64,000 nt of DNA from an uncultured Rubripirellula sp. (GCA_938045805.1 CALIBL010000009.1:1-64000), one strand, 5' to 3'. Shown: positions 1-9,769, numbered from the stretch's first letter. Numbers and translations: made by a program. The notes: a model not told the origin generated them from the sequence alone.

Positions 1-504
1 AAGCCATTCAGCGGCAAGGTCACACATTTGCTGAACGAATCGCAAATAACCTCGCTGTGTATCAGGTGCTGTATCGGGGCGCTGAAAAACCTCGATCAAA
101 CCATCCTGACGCTCATCATGTTTTAGCGAACCAAGCACCAAGAGGTAACGCGTTGGATTTCCTTCACCGTCACCATCGGTGGTTCCAGAATAAGGTGGGA
201 CCAGAATCGACTGACCCGTTTTCGCGACTCGTTCAATTAATCTTTGGTGTTTAACGCCATCTTCGTTTTCTTGATTCAGCAGGGACTGCTCAGCATTGAC
301 CTGATACTGAAGCCTCAACTTCCCGTTTTCATCCAACAACCAGATCGCTCCACCTGCGGCCGCAAGTGCAGTGATAATGCGAGTCAAAAGCCCTGAATAG
401 AACTCGTCCGGCGTCGCGCCGCTCTTGGCAAGCTGCGCAATTTCATTCACCAGACCTCGTATCTGGGCTTTCGTCTCCTCAACCGTTTGCTGATTTGCCG
501 TCAT
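1..504 (-). CDS. GAF-domain protein, N-terminal part (runs off the window)
   Basis: The minus strand is open from an ATG at 504 to the window edge, giving 168 residues without a stop. It begins MTANQQTVEETKAQIRGLV and continues into a GAF-like alpha/beta stretch (ALAAAGGAIWLLDENGKL, then SILVPPYSG and YLLVLGSL) ending in QRGYLRFVQQMCDLAAEWL. In planctomycetes, proteins with this type of N-terminus tend to continue into a HlyD-like biotinyl-lipoyl membrane-fusion domain, so an efflux or secretion adaptor is plausible. The C-terminal part is not visible, so only the GAF-like sensor portion is supported. It is divergent from the small gene at 765. Confidence 0.7.
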   Translation of the reverse strand, partial: MTANQQTVEETKAQIRGLVNEIAQLAKSGATPDEFYSGLLTRIITALAAAGGAIWLLDENGKLRLQYQVNAEQSLLNQENEDGVKHQRLIERVAKTGQSILVPPYSGTTDGDGEGNPTRYLLVLGSLKHDERQDGLIEVFQRPDTAPDTQRGYLRFVQQMCDLAAEWL

Positions 505-764
505 GTGCGTTTCAGGAACGAGAACGGATTTTTAGTGATCTCGTCGCACGGTAGAGAAATTCCCCTAACAACGCCAGTTTGACCTTGGAATGATTTTTTC
601 TTTTCGTCCAAGGACTTTTTCGAACGAGACCTACCACCCTTCGAATTATACATTACGTATAAATAGATGCAAAACTTGCTCGAACTGAAATCTCGACTTT
701 CGGTTGCTAGCAATTCAGCACACGCGAAATCAACGCAACGAAAACGAACCGATTTGGTGCCGCA

Positions 765-1127
765 ATGGGGAACCAGAATGAAACAATGGATCAGCTCGAA
801 ATGCAGCTCAATCGGCTGCATCGGTCGATCCGATTGACCACCGAACGTTATCTTGAAGCCCTGACAGGAACCCGCTACGAATCACTCAAGCAAAATCAAA
901 AAGCAGCGGCAAAGGTTGGGCAACTACTTGACCGATACGGACTCCGGATTCGGTGCACTGAATGCGGAACCCCCTCGATCCTTCGAGTTTCCGCTCGCAA
1001 AAATGCCACCGGTGGTGTCTTTGTGTTCGATCACGTCGTCAATGGTAAACGCACTTTCCATGGTGGCAAAAGTGTTTTCCCGCCGATGCATCTAACGGAA
1101 AAGCCCCCACGCAAAGCAAATCGATAA
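765..1127 (+). CDS. small conserved-looking protein with a CxxC knuckle
   Basis: This 120-residue protein matches no family I recognise. The N-terminal half is a charged, probably helical segment (MDQLEMQLNRLHRSIRLTTE and following). The second half carries a single CTECG knuckle followed by beta-prone sequence (RVSARKNATGGVFVFDHVVN) and a basic tail. Only two cysteines are visible, so a zinc ribbon would need a partner or other ligands. It lies 22 bp upstream of the next small gene on the same strand, so the two may be co-transcribed. The start is the first ATG after a divergent AT-rich intergenic region. Confidence 0.6.
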   Translation: MGNQNETMDQLEMQLNRLHRSIRLTTERYLEALTGTRYESLKQNQKAAAKVGQLLDRYGLRIRCTECGTPSILRVSARKNATGGVFVFDHVVNGKRTFHGGKSVFPPMHLTEKPPRKANR

Positions 1128-1149
1128 TCATCACGCGAAGCAGGTCGAA

Positions 1150-1476
1150 ATGAATATCCGTCGAGATCGCGCCCTTTTGCTACTGAGTCAATGTCGTGGT
1201 GATGAGATTTGGAGCGTTCAGCACTGCTTGGAGCAGGGAGTCCCTCCCGTTTTGATTGAAAAACTCTCCGATGCATTTGAATCCGGATATCGATCCGACT
1301 CGCAAACCATCTATGAAAATGGTGAGATGACCAATCAATACCACGGGGTGCGAGATTTGGATCTTGCCATTGAATTGGCCAACACGCTTGGAATCAACAC
1401 CGCCTCTTTGGGGCTCGAATGGAAGGACAAGTGTTCGGCGGTGCAAGTAATCAAGGACGCCGTCATGGATCATTGA
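1150..1476 (+). CDS. hypothetical protein, 108 residues
   Basis: A 108-residue acidic protein with no recognised domain, signal peptide or membrane segment. It looks like a small helical cytosolic protein: MNIRRDRALLLLSQCRGDEI, an amphipathic middle around VLIEKLSDAFESGY, and DLAIELANTLGI near the end. It follows the CxxC protein by 22 bp and precedes the HD-GYP regulator by about 360 bp. The close spacing suggests co-expression with the CxxC protein; no function can be assigned. Confidence 0.55.
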   Translation: MNIRRDRALLLLSQCRGDEIWSVQHCLEQGVPPVLIEKLSDAFESGYRSDSQTIYENGEMTNQYHGVRDLDLAIELANTLGINTASLGLEWKDKCSAVQVIKDAVMDH

Positions 1477-1839
1477 AGAGTATTCACGGTATTGCCGAAG
1501 ATCAGATCCAACTTCGCAGAGCGTAACGAGATGAATACCGCGAGCCTCGGTCTTGGCATTGCTCAATGTCAAATCGTCACAATCGTTTTAAAACGTCTGG
1601 GAGCCACAAAAAAGTAAGGGATTAGCTGTTCAATGGGAGCCCCCCCGCGGTGACAACCTAGTCTTTCCGAGACCGAGGTAATTTGCCAGAAAACTACCAG
1701 AGGAGGTCGCCAGCGGCCCGATCTTTTCGTCATATTGATCCCTCCCACCTAGACCCTGCTTCTACCCGAAAACGCATCATCAAGCATTTGCTACGGATCT
1801 ACCTCGCACCTTCATCCCTCATACGGAATCACCACCCAC
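1477..1839. other. intergenic region without a convincing gene
   Basis: About 360 bp between two plus-strand genes. A run of seven C followed by GCGGTGA lies near 1644-1655. An open frame from 1683 overlaps the following regulator gene out of frame and has proline- and arginine-rich, non-protein-like composition. I see no RNA gene, terminator or clear promoter here. Confidence 0.4.
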
Positions 1840-3012
1840 ATGGATCCCTCGACTTCGTTGCAAGGAAAGATTGCGATGCGAGACCGTTACGCGGATCATG
1901 ATGCGTGCGTAACGATTATTGATGATGAGCGGATCAACATCGAAGTAGTCAAGGCCTACCTGACCGAAGCGGGTTTCTCGAATTTTAGATCGACCACCGA
2001 TGCCCGCGGTGCATTGAGCCTGATGGAAGAGCATACGCCGGACATTCTTCTGCTCGACATCAATATGCCTCACCTTAGCGGGCTCGAGATTCTGGAATCG
2101 TTGCGACAACAGGAGAAGTTTCATCACCTTCCCGTACTGATTCTCACGGCCGCGGAAGACCCCGAGGTAAAACTCCAAGCCCTCGGTTTAGGAGCCACCG
2201 ATTTCATTGCCAAACCGGTCGACCCGTCGGAGTTGGCTCTTCGAATGGAAAACGTTCTTGCTGCCAAAGCCTATCAGGACCAACTCGCTAGGCATTCCGA
2301 AATGCTTGAGGAAATGGTTCGTGAGCGAACGAGTGAACTAGAAGAATCACGCCGTGAAGCAATTCATTGCCTCGCTAAGGCTGCAGAATATCGCGACGAT
2401 GACACGGGCCAACATGTGACCCGTGTGGGACGCTACACACGAATCCTCGCAACGGAGTTAGGGTTCTCATCGCGTGATGTCGAACTGATGGAGCAAGCTG
2501 CAAAATTACATGACGTCGGGAAAATCGGTATCCCCGATTCGATCCTCCACAAAGCGGGAAAGCTCGATCCAGATGAATACCAAGTGATTCAGCAACACTG
2601 TGGTATCGGTTACGAAATCATGAATCCGAGCAACGACGAGGATACATCGACGATGCGGCAGCATGCGACGATTGGCCCGAAGATCCTCAATGCAACGCGA
2701 TCGCCGCTACTTCAACTGGCAGCAAAAATCGCGGGTTCTCATCATGAAAAATGGGATGGCAGCGGATACCCCCGCGGCCTCCGCGGTGAGGATATACCGG
2801 TGGAGGGTCGCATTGTCGCGGTTGCGGATGTTTTTGACGCTCTGAGTTCACCACGCCCCTACAAGGAGGCATTCACGTGGGATCAATGCGTCAACATCTT
2901 GGAAAAGGGCCGAAACTCACACTTCGACCCAAAGGTCTTGGATGCGTTCTTCAGGCGTCAAGATGAGATCGCCAAGGTGCAACAGCAGTTCACTGACGGG
3001 CAAACGGTTTAA
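1840..3012 (+). CDS. response regulator with HD-GYP c-di-GMP phosphodiesterase domain
   Basis: Two-domain RpfG-like protein of 390 residues. An N-terminal receiver (IIDDERINIEVV) has its phosphoacceptor Asp at about residue 73 in LLLDINMP and the conserved Lys in AKPVDP. A helical linker leads to an HD-GYP domain with HDVGKIG at about 224, HHEKWDGSGYPRG with GYP at about 309, and VAVADVFDAL. HD-GYP domains hydrolyse cyclic-di-GMP to pGpG or GMP, and the key residues are present, so activity is likely. It has no membrane segment or DNA-binding domain, so its output is probably the phosphodiesterase itself. No cognate kinase is adjacent. The start at 1840 could instead be the ATG at 1876, just before the receiver. 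It fits the c-di-GMP theme of the window. Confidence 0.93.
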   Translation: MDPSTSLQGKIAMRDRYADHDACVTIIDDERINIEVVKAYLTEAGFSNFRSTTDARGALSLMEEHTPDILLLDINMPHLSGLEILESLRQQEKFHHLPVLILTAAEDPEVKLQALGLGATDFIAKPVDPSELALRMENVLAAKAYQDQLARHSEMLEEMVRERTSELEESRREAIHCLAKAAEYRDDDTGQHVTRVGRYTRILATELGFSSRDVELMEQAAKLHDVGKIGIPDSILHKAGKLDPDEYQVIQQHCGIGYEIMNPSNDEDTSTMRQHATIGPKILNATRSPLLQLAAKIAGSHHEKWDGSGYPRGLRGEDIPVEGRIVAVADVFDALSSPRPYKEAFTWDQCVNILEKGRNSHFDPKVLDAFFRRQDEIAKVQQQFTDGQTV

Positions 3013-4088
3013 AGACCTTCACGCGTTGAAAATTCTGCGTAGACCGGCAATTGACCACTGACCGATTCTGCTTCAACAGGATTTAGATCCATTTGCCTTG
3101 GGTAATCAAACACACCCCCTCGCCCAATTGACTCGGTGGTCATCAGTGTATCAACCAGGATGTTGCTGGTCTGATACTTCCCAAAGACATCGGTGGCTCT
3201 TCCCCGTACCGAAGCGACAACACTTTCGCGGCCAATACTGGGAACGAGGTATGCGTCATCGGCCTGAAACAATCCGGTCAATACCACATCATCCTCACCA
3301 CGACCATCATTGCGAACCGATTCAATGACTTCCGACAACAAAGCCACTTCAGCCGGCGCATTGGCCAAATCAATTCGAACATTCACTAGGGAAAACGTCC
3401 ACGCCTGATTCACACTTGGCTCAGCCGCACGAAACCAAGCGACAAGGGGATCGTAGGTGAGACGATTGGTAGGATCTTGGATGGTGTAAGTCTGCCGGCG
3501 ATCAACTCGAAGCTTCGAGGTATCAAAAATAAATGCCAACTGCTCGGGTCGATCTTTGGGTCCGGTCGGCTCGCTGATGACATATTCGTAACGGTTCTCG
3601 CCATGATTGATTGCGTCGACAAGCCGAGGTATTAAGTCCCTCTCAATCGAAGCAATCTGCTGCAATGCAACCAGATCAAATTGACGAATGACTTTCGCAA
3701 GATTCTGTCGAGCAAGTGAGTTGGAGAGCTTGGTGGGGCCAAAGCCATCGAGTGCCCAGGAAGCGATCTTTAAATTTGAATCGGCTGGGTACTGTGGTGA
3801 TTGCAAATCCAGCCTCAGGTTACCTGAGCGGTCGTTGGCAGCAACGCGTGCTGAAGCTATCGCACCGAGATCGTCACTTCCGACCCAGTCAATCGCCATG
3901 GAGCCTCCATTGCTACCGTCAACTGACCCAGCGAGAAATGCCGGTTCCGCGGTGCTGGACTTCGGCAAAACCATTAGATCGCCCAAACCGGCAATCTCAT
4001 AGTTTTTCAGGAAGTACCAACCACCTCCAATCATAAGCAGCGCGATAAACGCCGCTTGTATCGGATGGCCGCGATCTGACTCAGACAT
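3009..4088 (-). CDS. endonuclease/exonuclease/phosphatase-fold protein, membrane anchored
   Basis: A 359-residue protein read from the ATG at 4088 (MSESDRGHPIQAAFIALLMI). One N-terminal transmembrane helix (AAFIALLMIGGGWYFL) is followed by a DNase I-like domain: LKIASWALDGFG, DLVALQQI, EYVISEPTG, LAFIFDTSKL, VVLTGLFQADD. In canonical members the corresponding strands read NxWN, LQE, RN and GDFN. Several catalytic positions look substituted here (LQQ for LQE, TGLFQADD for GDFN), so activity is uncertain. The reading frame extends upstream to an ATG at 4298, adding 70 residues with another hydrophobic stretch, but the 4088 start gives the more typical anchor. Its stop overlaps the end of the HD-GYP gene by 4 bp, tail to tail. 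Confidence 0.75.
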   Translation of the reverse strand: MSESDRGHPIQAAFIALLMIGGGWYFLKNYEIAGLGDLMVLPKSSTAEPAFLAGSVDGSNGGSMAIDWVGSDDLGAIASARVAANDRSGNLRLDLQSPQYPADSNLKIASWALDGFGPTKLSNSLARQNLAKVIRQFDLVALQQIASIERDLIPRLVDAINHGENRYEYVISEPTGPKDRPEQLAFIFDTSKLRVDRRQTYTIQDPTNRLTYDPLVAWFRAAEPSVNQAWTFSLVNVRIDLANAPAEVALLSEVIESVRNDGRGEDDVVLTGLFQADDAYLVPSIGRESVVASVRGRATDVFGKYQTSNILVDTLMTTESIGRGGVFDYPRQMDLNPVEAESVSGQLPVYAEFSTREGL

Positions 4089-4519
4089 AATGACAGGCTC
4101 TTGCTTCTCCGGTTGGGAAAAACGCAACAAGACGACGACCGACATCGGTAGGCCGTGATGATTGGTGTGCACCACCTCACTGTTTCGAGCGACGGGGTGC
4201 CGAAGCCTGAACCGACTCGTGAAGAAGCGAGCAAAAATCGCAGGTATTCCAGTTGCGATCGCGATGGGCGGCACAATCGTTACGACCCAAAAAGGCATCG
4301 GGACAGCCCCGCCACGAAAAACCTTGCTTCGACTGATTCAAATCCAAGAAGTTGACGTCACGAAATTGTCGAGAAAATGGCTAGCAAGTGTCGGTAATGA
4401 GCATCTCGGTTCCTGACTGGACTTGAAAAGCTCGGTATCCTGAAATGACCGTGGGGCTTCACTCGCCCCAACCAGACACAATTTCCCGTCCTCCACGACT
4501 CCACCCGAGTAACGATCCC
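4089..4519. other. divergent intergenic region with possible in-frame extensions on both sides
   Basis: This 430-bp stretch separates the DNase I-fold gene from the E2 gene. The minus frame remains open to 4298 and the plus frame is open from the ATG at 4445, so either neighbour could start earlier than annotated. Neither extension matches the family consensus. No hairpin or RNA motif stands out. Confidence 0.35.
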
Positions 4520-5812
4520 GTGAGCGAAGCAATCAACGTCGAAGTCCCAACCGTCGGCGAGTCAATCAGTGAAGTTCAAATCGGCCAGTGGCTGAAACAA
4601 GAAGGCGAGTGGGTCAGCGAGGGTGAAGATCTTGTGGAAATTGAAACCGAAAAGGCTTCGGTCCAAGTCCCCGCTCCCTCCTCCGGCATCTTGCAAGGCA
4701 TTCTCAAGTCCAGCGAAGAATTCGCGACAGTGGGTGAAGTGATCGCTTCGATCGTGCCCTCGGACCAACCAGCCCCAAGCGATCCTTCACCTGCTCCGAC
4801 TCCCGCAGCTCCGACTGCGACATCCACTGCAACTGAGCCAGCAGCGGGTGAATCGGGGGCCCCGAAATTTGTGATGCCAGCAGCTCAACGTCTCATCGAC
4901 GAAAATGGTTTAATTGCCTCAGAGATCCCCGCAACCGGTCCTGGTGGACGCTTATTGAAAGAGGATGTGCAAGCCTTCTTGGACCGCGAGCAACCTGCTT
5001 CCTCGCCCACGACTCCTGCCGCAACCCCTGCGAAACCGCCAACACCCGCTCCGCAATCGCCACCGGTCAGTTCGTCACGCGCCATCTCGAACAGCGTAAC
5101 CGAGGCTTCGCATCGAAGCGAAGAAATCAAGCCACTCAGCATGCTACGGCGAACCATTGCGGCACGTCTTGTCGAAGCGCAGCAAACCGCAGCGTTGCTA
5201 ACCACATTCAATGAAATTGATATGCAACCGGTCATGTCAATTAGAAAGAAATATCAGGATCGTTTCATTGAACGACATGGCGTCAAGCTGGGATTCATGT
5301 CCTTCTTTGCCAAAGCAGCGGTTGAAGCCTTGCGTCGTTTTCCCGCGGTGAACGCTGAGATCCAAGGTGACCATGTTCTTTACCGACATTACCAAGACAT
5401 TGGCGTAGCGATCGGTGGTGGAAAAGGCTTAGTGGTTCCCATCCTCAGGAATGTGGAGCGGATGACCTTTGCTGAAATTGAGTTAGCAATTGGCGAATTC
5501 GCCAAGAAAGCCTCGGAGAATCGCATTCAGGCCGACGACCTGATAGGTGGTACGTTCACCATCAGCAACGGCGGTGTCTACGGCTCGCTACTGAGCACCC
5601 CCATTGTGAACCCGCCGCAGAGCGGAATTCTGGGTCTTCATTCGATCCAACAACGACCGATCGCATTGGATGGGCAGGTTGTTATTCGCCCCATGATGTA
5701 TGTCGCGCTAACCTACGACCACAGGATTGTCGATGGTCGCGAAGCAGTCGGTTTCTTGAAAACTATCAAGGATGTCATCGAGGATCCTTCGCGACTCTTC
5801 CTCGAGTTGTAA
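4520..5812 (+). CDS. sucB: dihydrolipoyllysine succinyltransferase, E2 of 2-oxoglutarate dehydrogenase
   Basis: E2 subunit that transfers the succinyl group from lipoamide to coenzyme A in the TCA cycle. An N-terminal lipoyl domain carries the lipoylated Lys in [11 protein letters not shown] (about residue 45). A Pro/Ala-rich linker follows, then a peripheral-subunit-binding domain ([24 protein letters not shown]), a second flexible linker, and the catalytic acyltransferase domain ending with the active-site motif [11 protein letters not shown] chose the GTG at 4520 because [15 protein letters not shown] matches the usual E2 start; the upstream ATG at 4445 would add 25 residues of atypical sequence. 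E1 and E3 genes are not adjacent. Succinyl rather than acetyl specificity is inferred from overall resemblance. Confidence 0.93.
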   Translation: MSEAINVEVPTVGESISEVQIGQWLKQEGEWVSEGEDLVEIETEKASVQVPAPSSGILQGILKSSEEFATVGEVIASIVPSDQPAPSDPSPAPTPAAPTATSTATEPAAGESGAPKFVMPAAQRLIDENGLIASEIPATGPGGRLLKEDVQAFLDREQPASSPTTPAATPAKPPTPAPQSPPVSSSRAISNSVTEASHRSEEIKPLSMLRRTIAARLVEAQQTAALLTTFNEIDMQPVMSIRKKYQDRFIERHGVKLGFMSFFAKAAVEALRRFPAVNAEIQGDHVLYRHYQDIGVAIGGGKGLVVPILRNVERMTFAEIELAIGEFAKKASENRIQADDLIGGTFTISNGGVYGSLLSTPIVNPPQSGILGLHSIQQRPIALDGQVVIRPMMYVALTYDHRIVDGREAVGFLKTIKDVIEDPSRLFLEL

Positions 5813-5857
5813 TTGCGACTCCACACCGGCAGATTACCGGCTGATAAGATGTAGCTT

Positions 5858-5881
5858 CTTCCCGTGATGATCACAGGGAAG
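5858..5881 (+). terminator. hairpin after the E2 gene, possible terminator
   Basis: CTTCCC-GTGA pairs with TCAC-a-GGGAAG around a TGA loop, a 10-bp stem with one bulged A, beginning 45 nt after the E2 stop codon. There is no following T tract, so it is not a classical intrinsic terminator. It may stabilise or process the 3' end of the transcript. Confidence 0.4.
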
Positions 5882-6000
5882 TGAACACGGGGGCAGATCC
5901 TGCTCACGTTGATTTCCATCTTTCACGGTTTCCTCGCAACGACTGAGCGCATAGCTCTCGTCAACAACAACGAGGAATCAAAACCTGTCCTTCGGCCGGA

Positions 6001-8181
6001 GTGAACATGCGACGTCTAGGGTTTTTCAATGCATTGTCTGAGTCTCGCTACCGCTCAGAATCTCATAAGATTTCCAAAGAGCCTAAAACGCTTTTCCGAG
6101 CGCCCCGAACACGACTCGCTGCAGCATTTGGTTGCTTCCTCTACCTTTGCACTCCAACCTTAGGTCAGTCCATTGATCGTCCGTTTTCAAAAGAAGTCGA
6201 GGCGCAAAAGGCTCTCGACCAATACTTTGAAAACCAAACGAAACGCATCACCAATCAATGTCTTGAAGAAATCCACACACTCGATGATTGGGAACAACAA
6301 AGGGAGCAAAGAAAGACCGAACTTCTTGAGATGCTCGGCCTTAGTCCTCTTCCCCAAAAAACCCCACTCGATGCTGTCGTCACCGGCGGCGCAGAGGCCG
6401 AGGGTGTCATTGTGGAAAACCTCTACTTCGAATCTTCCCCCGGTTTGTACGTAACGGGAAACCTTTACCGCCCAAAGAATCAAACGGAGCCTTTACCGGC
6501 GATTCTTTATGTCTGTGGTCACGGCAAAGTAAAAAAAGATGGCGTGAGCTATGGCAACAAAACACATTACCAACACCATGGCGCTTGGTTCGCGAGAAAC
6601 GGATACGTTTGCCTGACCATTGACACGATCCAACTTGGTGAACTCGAAGGGATTCACCACGGAACTTACCGTGAAAAAATGTGGTGGTGGAATAATCGCG
6701 GATACACACCCGCTGGAGTTGAGGCATGGAATTGCATGCGGGCACTTGATTACCTTGAATCGAGGTCCGAAGTTGACTCGCAACGCCTTGGAGTCACGGG
6801 GCGTAGTGGAGGCGGTGCATACTCGTGGTGGATTGCCGCGATCGATGAACGCATCAAAGCGGCGGTTCCGGTAGCAGGGATCACCAGTATGCAAAACCAT
6901 GTTGTCGATGGTTGCATCGAGGGTCACTGTGACTGCATGTTCATGGTAAATACTTATCGCTGGGATTACCCCATGGTTGCAGCGTTGGTTGCACCTCGGG
7001 CTCTACTCATCTCCAACACCGACAAGGACCGAATCTTTCCTCTCGATGGCGTCGTCGATGTCCATAGCAAGACACGCAAAATCTATGATCTGTACGATGC
7101 CACTGAAAACCTTGGGTTGCACATCACAGAAGGCCCGCACCAAGACACTCAGGAACTAAGAATTCATGCCTTTCGCTGGCTCAATCGCCACCTCAGAAAC
7201 ACCGATGAGCTGATCTCAATACCCGCAACCAAACTGTTCACTCCGGAGCAGCTACGTGTTTTCAAGCAACTGCCCAATGACCAACGCGTCACAACGATTC
7301 ATGAAACCTTTGTCCCTTTTGCCGACGACCAAAGAATCCCCGCAACTCGCGAGGACTTGAATGAAAAGTCGATTCACTGGAAACAACAGTTAAGTGCGAA
7401 AACCTTTGCGGGCTGGAATGGCCTACCACTCCCCAAACCAAACACCTCCATTAAAACTCACAAAATAAGTAACCTGACAGTTGAGAGCGTTAGCTACCAG
7501 AGTGATGATCCATTTCATCTCACGCTTTACCGAATCTCAAAAGCTGAATCATCCGGTACCAAACAAACAAAAATCTACGTTCTTAACCAAGGGGATTGGG
7601 AGATCTTTGCACCGATCCTTTGGCCTGGCGATGCATTAGGAAAAAGCGAAGAGACAGCCCATGAGGAGATCCTTTCAAACCTGCGTAATGAATTGGCCCA
7701 TAACGTTGTGATCATGCTGCTGCCTCGCGGCGTTGGTCCAACTCGCTGGCCAGCGGATGAAAAAAGACAAACACAGATTCGTAGACGTTTCATGCAAGTG
7801 GGGCAGACGCTCGCAGGCATGCAAGTTTACGACACCATCGCTGGCCTTCGAGTCATCCGAAATCTACCAAATTTCAATGCAAAGAAAGCCTCAATTCACG
7901 CCAACGGCCCCGCCGCAACATGGGCTCTTTTCGCTGCGGTATTCGAGTCTGGTTTTGATCAACTCTCACTCTCTGATCTACCGCATAGCCACCGGCATTC
8001 ACCAGACCTTCTGAACGTTAGCCGAATCGCCACGTTGCCGCAGATAGCGGTCATGGCCGCTGCATCAAATCAACACCTCAAGATCATGGCCATAGATCAA
8101 ATCGGGTATGAAAATTGGAAAGCCGCGATCTCCAAGAACGAATTAGCATCAAATCTGATCTCACTGACGGCACCCGAGTGA
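6001..8181 (+). CDS. secreted alpha/beta hydrolase, acetyl-xylan-esterase/dienelactone-hydrolase type
   Basis: A 726-residue two-part hydrolase. A hydrophobic segment at roughly 40-57 (LAAAFGCFLYLCTPTLGQS) looks like an export signal placed after an unusually long basic N-terminus. The first catalytic domain has the nucleophile elbow TGRSGGGAYS, a probable acid in SNTDKDRIFPLDG and a probable His in EGPHQD. A GCIEGHCDCM motif sits between nucleophile and acid. The second half is a less conserved alpha/beta-like domain. Relatives act on esters of plant or algal polysaccharides, so a periplasmic esterase is likely; the substrate is unknown. It is clearly homologous to the protein at 10693, sharing the KTPL/YFES.PG.YVTG block. 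The start is GTG at 6001 or ATG at 6007. Confidence 0.8.
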   Translation: MNMRRLGFFNALSESRYRSESHKISKEPKTLFRAPRTRLAAAFGCFLYLCTPTLGQSIDRPFSKEVEAQKALDQYFENQTKRITNQCLEEIHTLDDWEQQREQRKTELLEMLGLSPLPQKTPLDAVVTGGAEAEGVIVENLYFESSPGLYVTGNLYRPKNQTEPLPAILYVCGHGKVKKDGVSYGNKTHYQHHGAWFARNGYVCLTIDTIQLGELEGIHHGTYREKMWWWNNRGYTPAGVEAWNCMRALDYLESRSEVDSQRLGVTGRSGGGAYSWWIAAIDERIKAAVPVAGITSMQNHVVDGCIEGHCDCMFMVNTYRWDYPMVAALVAPRALLISNTDKDRIFPLDGVVDVHSKTRKIYDLYDATENLGLHITEGPHQDTQELRIHAFRWLNRHLRNTDELISIPATKLFTPEQLRVFKQLPNDQRVTTIHETFVPFADDQRIPATREDLNEKSIHWKQQLSAKTFAGWNGLPLPKPNTSIKTHKISNLTVESVSYQSDDPFHLTLYRISKAESSGTKQTKIYVLNQGDWEIFAPILWPGDALGKSEETAHEEILSNLRNELAHNVVIMLLPRGVGPTRWPADEKRQTQIRRRFMQVGQTLAGMQVYDTIAGLRVIRNLPNFNAKKASIHANGPAATWALFAAVFESGFDQLSLSDLPHSHRHSPDLLNVSRIATLPQIAVMAAASNQHLKIMAIDQIGYENWKAAISKNELASNLISLTAPE

Positions 8182-8206
8182 AGCACCAAGTGAATCAATG
8201 TTGAAG

Positions 8207-8788
8207 CTACTCCGAAACCCAGCGAACCTTTTCCTCGATCGCTCGCCGACTCCCTGTTGGCCACTCAGCGATCGGGTAGCCAACATAGAAAAGACCTAAC
8301 GCACGATCCTCGTCAGTCAAACCAGTGTACCGTGCCATTTCGTTGCTAACGGCAGCAACATTGGTTGACCAAAAAGCGCATAGCCCGTGTGCCGTCGCGG
8401 TTAGGTGCATGTTCTGTACTGCACACGCAACCGCTTGGATCTCATCCAACTCTGATATTTTACGGCTCGTCTGTCTCTTCATTCCAATTGCGATCACAAC
8501 GGGAGCCAGCAACGCGTTCTTGCTCATGCCTTCATACTTATTCTGCTTGAAAGCATCTGGAGGCGTGAGTGCTTTGTAAGTTTCAGCTAAAAACATGGCG
8601 AGATTTGACCGAGCATCACCTGTGAAGATCGTGAACCTCCAAGGCTCCGTTAATCCATGCGTCGGAGCCCAGTTTGCATTAGTAAGCATCTCTTGAATGA
8701 TTGATGTATCAACCTCTTGGTTTGCCATCATCTTCGGCTTAACGGTACGTCGCTTTCTAATCAGCTCATTGACCGAATCAACTAACAT
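8207..8788 (-). CDS. nitroreductase-family flavoprotein
   Basis: A 193-residue FMN-dependent nitroreductase-like oxidoreductase. The N-terminus VNELIRKRRTVK and the NWAPTHGLTEPWRFTIF block resemble the FMN phosphate and isoalloxazine contact regions of YdjA/NfnB-type enzymes. Later segments (AVACAVQNMHLTATAHGL, then ALGLFYVGYP) also fit. It is cytosolic and usually NAD(P)H-dependent, with the physiological substrate unknown. The length is typical of the compact YdjA subgroup. It is convergent with the upstream hydrolase gene and lies 66 bp downstream of nagA on the same strand, so it might be read through from the nag pair. Confidence 0.88.
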   Translation of the reverse strand: MLVDSVNELIRKRRTVKPKMMANQEVDTSIIQEMLTNANWAPTHGLTEPWRFTIFTGDARSNLAMFLAETYKALTPPDAFKQNKYEGMSKNALLAPVVIAIGMKRQTSRKISELDEIQAVACAVQNMHLTATAHGLCAFWSTNVAAVSNEMARYTGLTDEDRALGLFYVGYPIAEWPTGSRRAIEEKVRWVSE

Positions 8789-8854
8789 CAGGTTTTACTC
8801 CAACTCCTGTAGACGATTTCTGATGACGCGAAATTGACTGTTCGCGATGCTCAA

Positions 8855-9769
8855 TTATTTAGGCTGTAATAAACGTTTTGGGTTCTCAATAAACCATGCC
8901 TGAATTTGCTGATCTGTCACCGACAAAACGCTACGAAGAGCATCAATCATCTTGGGAAGAGGAGTAGCACACCCAGCATAGTGGGTTCGACAAGCTGCCC
9001 AAGCAGCTCCCTCTTCATCCACCTCCACGATCTGGTCCGCTAATTCATATCGTCCCGGACCGAGTCCAGCGGCACTAATCGCGTCGGTCACGATGATCAC
9101 TCGATCATCGTTCAAGACACTCAAGTAATTACCCAGCGCGAAAAATGGCACATGATGACCATCGGCGATGAACGATACGGACAAATGGTCGCCAAGGCTC
9201 AAGACACGCTGAATGATACTGTCATGCCGAGATAACATTGAAGGGCAGCCGTTACCCAGGTGCGTATAAAGTGATAGGCCCTGATCAATGGCTTGCTTGA
9301 GTTCATCGAGACTGGCATCGCTGTGACCAGCGGCAACGACAACTCCACGGTCCGAGAGAAAGCGAGTGACCGCTGCACGCTCATCAACCTCCGGAGCAAG
9401 TGTCACCAGACGTACGAAGCCTCGTCCAGAATCGAGTAACTCATCGGCTCGATGCGTGGTGGCGGGTATTGCCGAAGCCTTGGGGTGGGCGCCAATGAAA
9501 CCTTCCACAGGACTCAAGAAAGGTCCCTCAATGTGCAAACCGGGAACGACATCGGAACTTACCTCACCGCTCTCGATCCAGCCTGAGATACGTTCTAACT
9601 TCGCGAGCATCTCTCCCCACGGTGCTGTAATCAGGGTTGGCAGGAATTGGGAAGTCCCATCCGCGAGAATCCGCTCTACGGCATATTGAAATTCTTCGAG
9701 TGTTAAATCCAATGCATTAAAATCAACACCCGCGTAGCCGTTCACCTGCAGATCAACGTAACCACTCAT
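8855..9769 (-). CDS. nagA: N-acetylglucosamine-6-phosphate deacetylase
   Basis: Amidohydrolase-superfamily enzyme that removes the acetyl group from GlcNAc-6-phosphate. Visible motifs are HIEGPFLSP (metal and substrate), AAGHSDAS, THLGNG (in place of HLFNA), ADGHHVPF and the catalytic Asp in VTDAISAAG. At 304 residues it is shorter than the usual 370-400. It begins directly at MSGYVDLQVNGYAGVDF, so the N-terminal small beta-sandwich strand region is missing. Its start overlaps the nagB stop by 4 bp (ATGA), giving translational coupling and a shared pathway from GlcNAc-6-P to fructose-6-P. All catalytic segments are present, so it is probably functional. Confidence 0.92.
   Translation of the reverse strand: MSGYVDLQVNGYAGVDFNALDLTLEEFQYAVERILADGTSQFLPTLITAPWGEMLAKLERISGWIESGEVSSDVVPGLHIEGPFLSPVEGFIGAHPKASAIPATTHRADELLDSGRGFVRLVTLAPEVDERAAVTRFLSDRGVVVAAGHSDASLDELKQAIDQGLSLYTHLGNGCPSMLSRHDSIIQRVLSLGDHLSVSFIADGHHVPFFALGNYLSVLNDDRVIIVTDAISAAGLGPGRYELADQIVEVDEEGAAWAACRTHYAGCATPLPKMIDALRSVLSVTDQQIQAWFIENPKRLLQPK

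Noticed and set aside
1683..1901. 72-codon plus-strand frame before the HD-GYP gene
   Set aside because: It overlaps the regulator out of frame and has an arginine/proline/histidine-rich shadow composition.
4089..4298. 70-residue N-terminal extension of the DNase I-fold protein
   Set aside because: It adds a second hydrophobic stretch and unconserved residues before a good anchor start at 4088; kept only as an alternative start.
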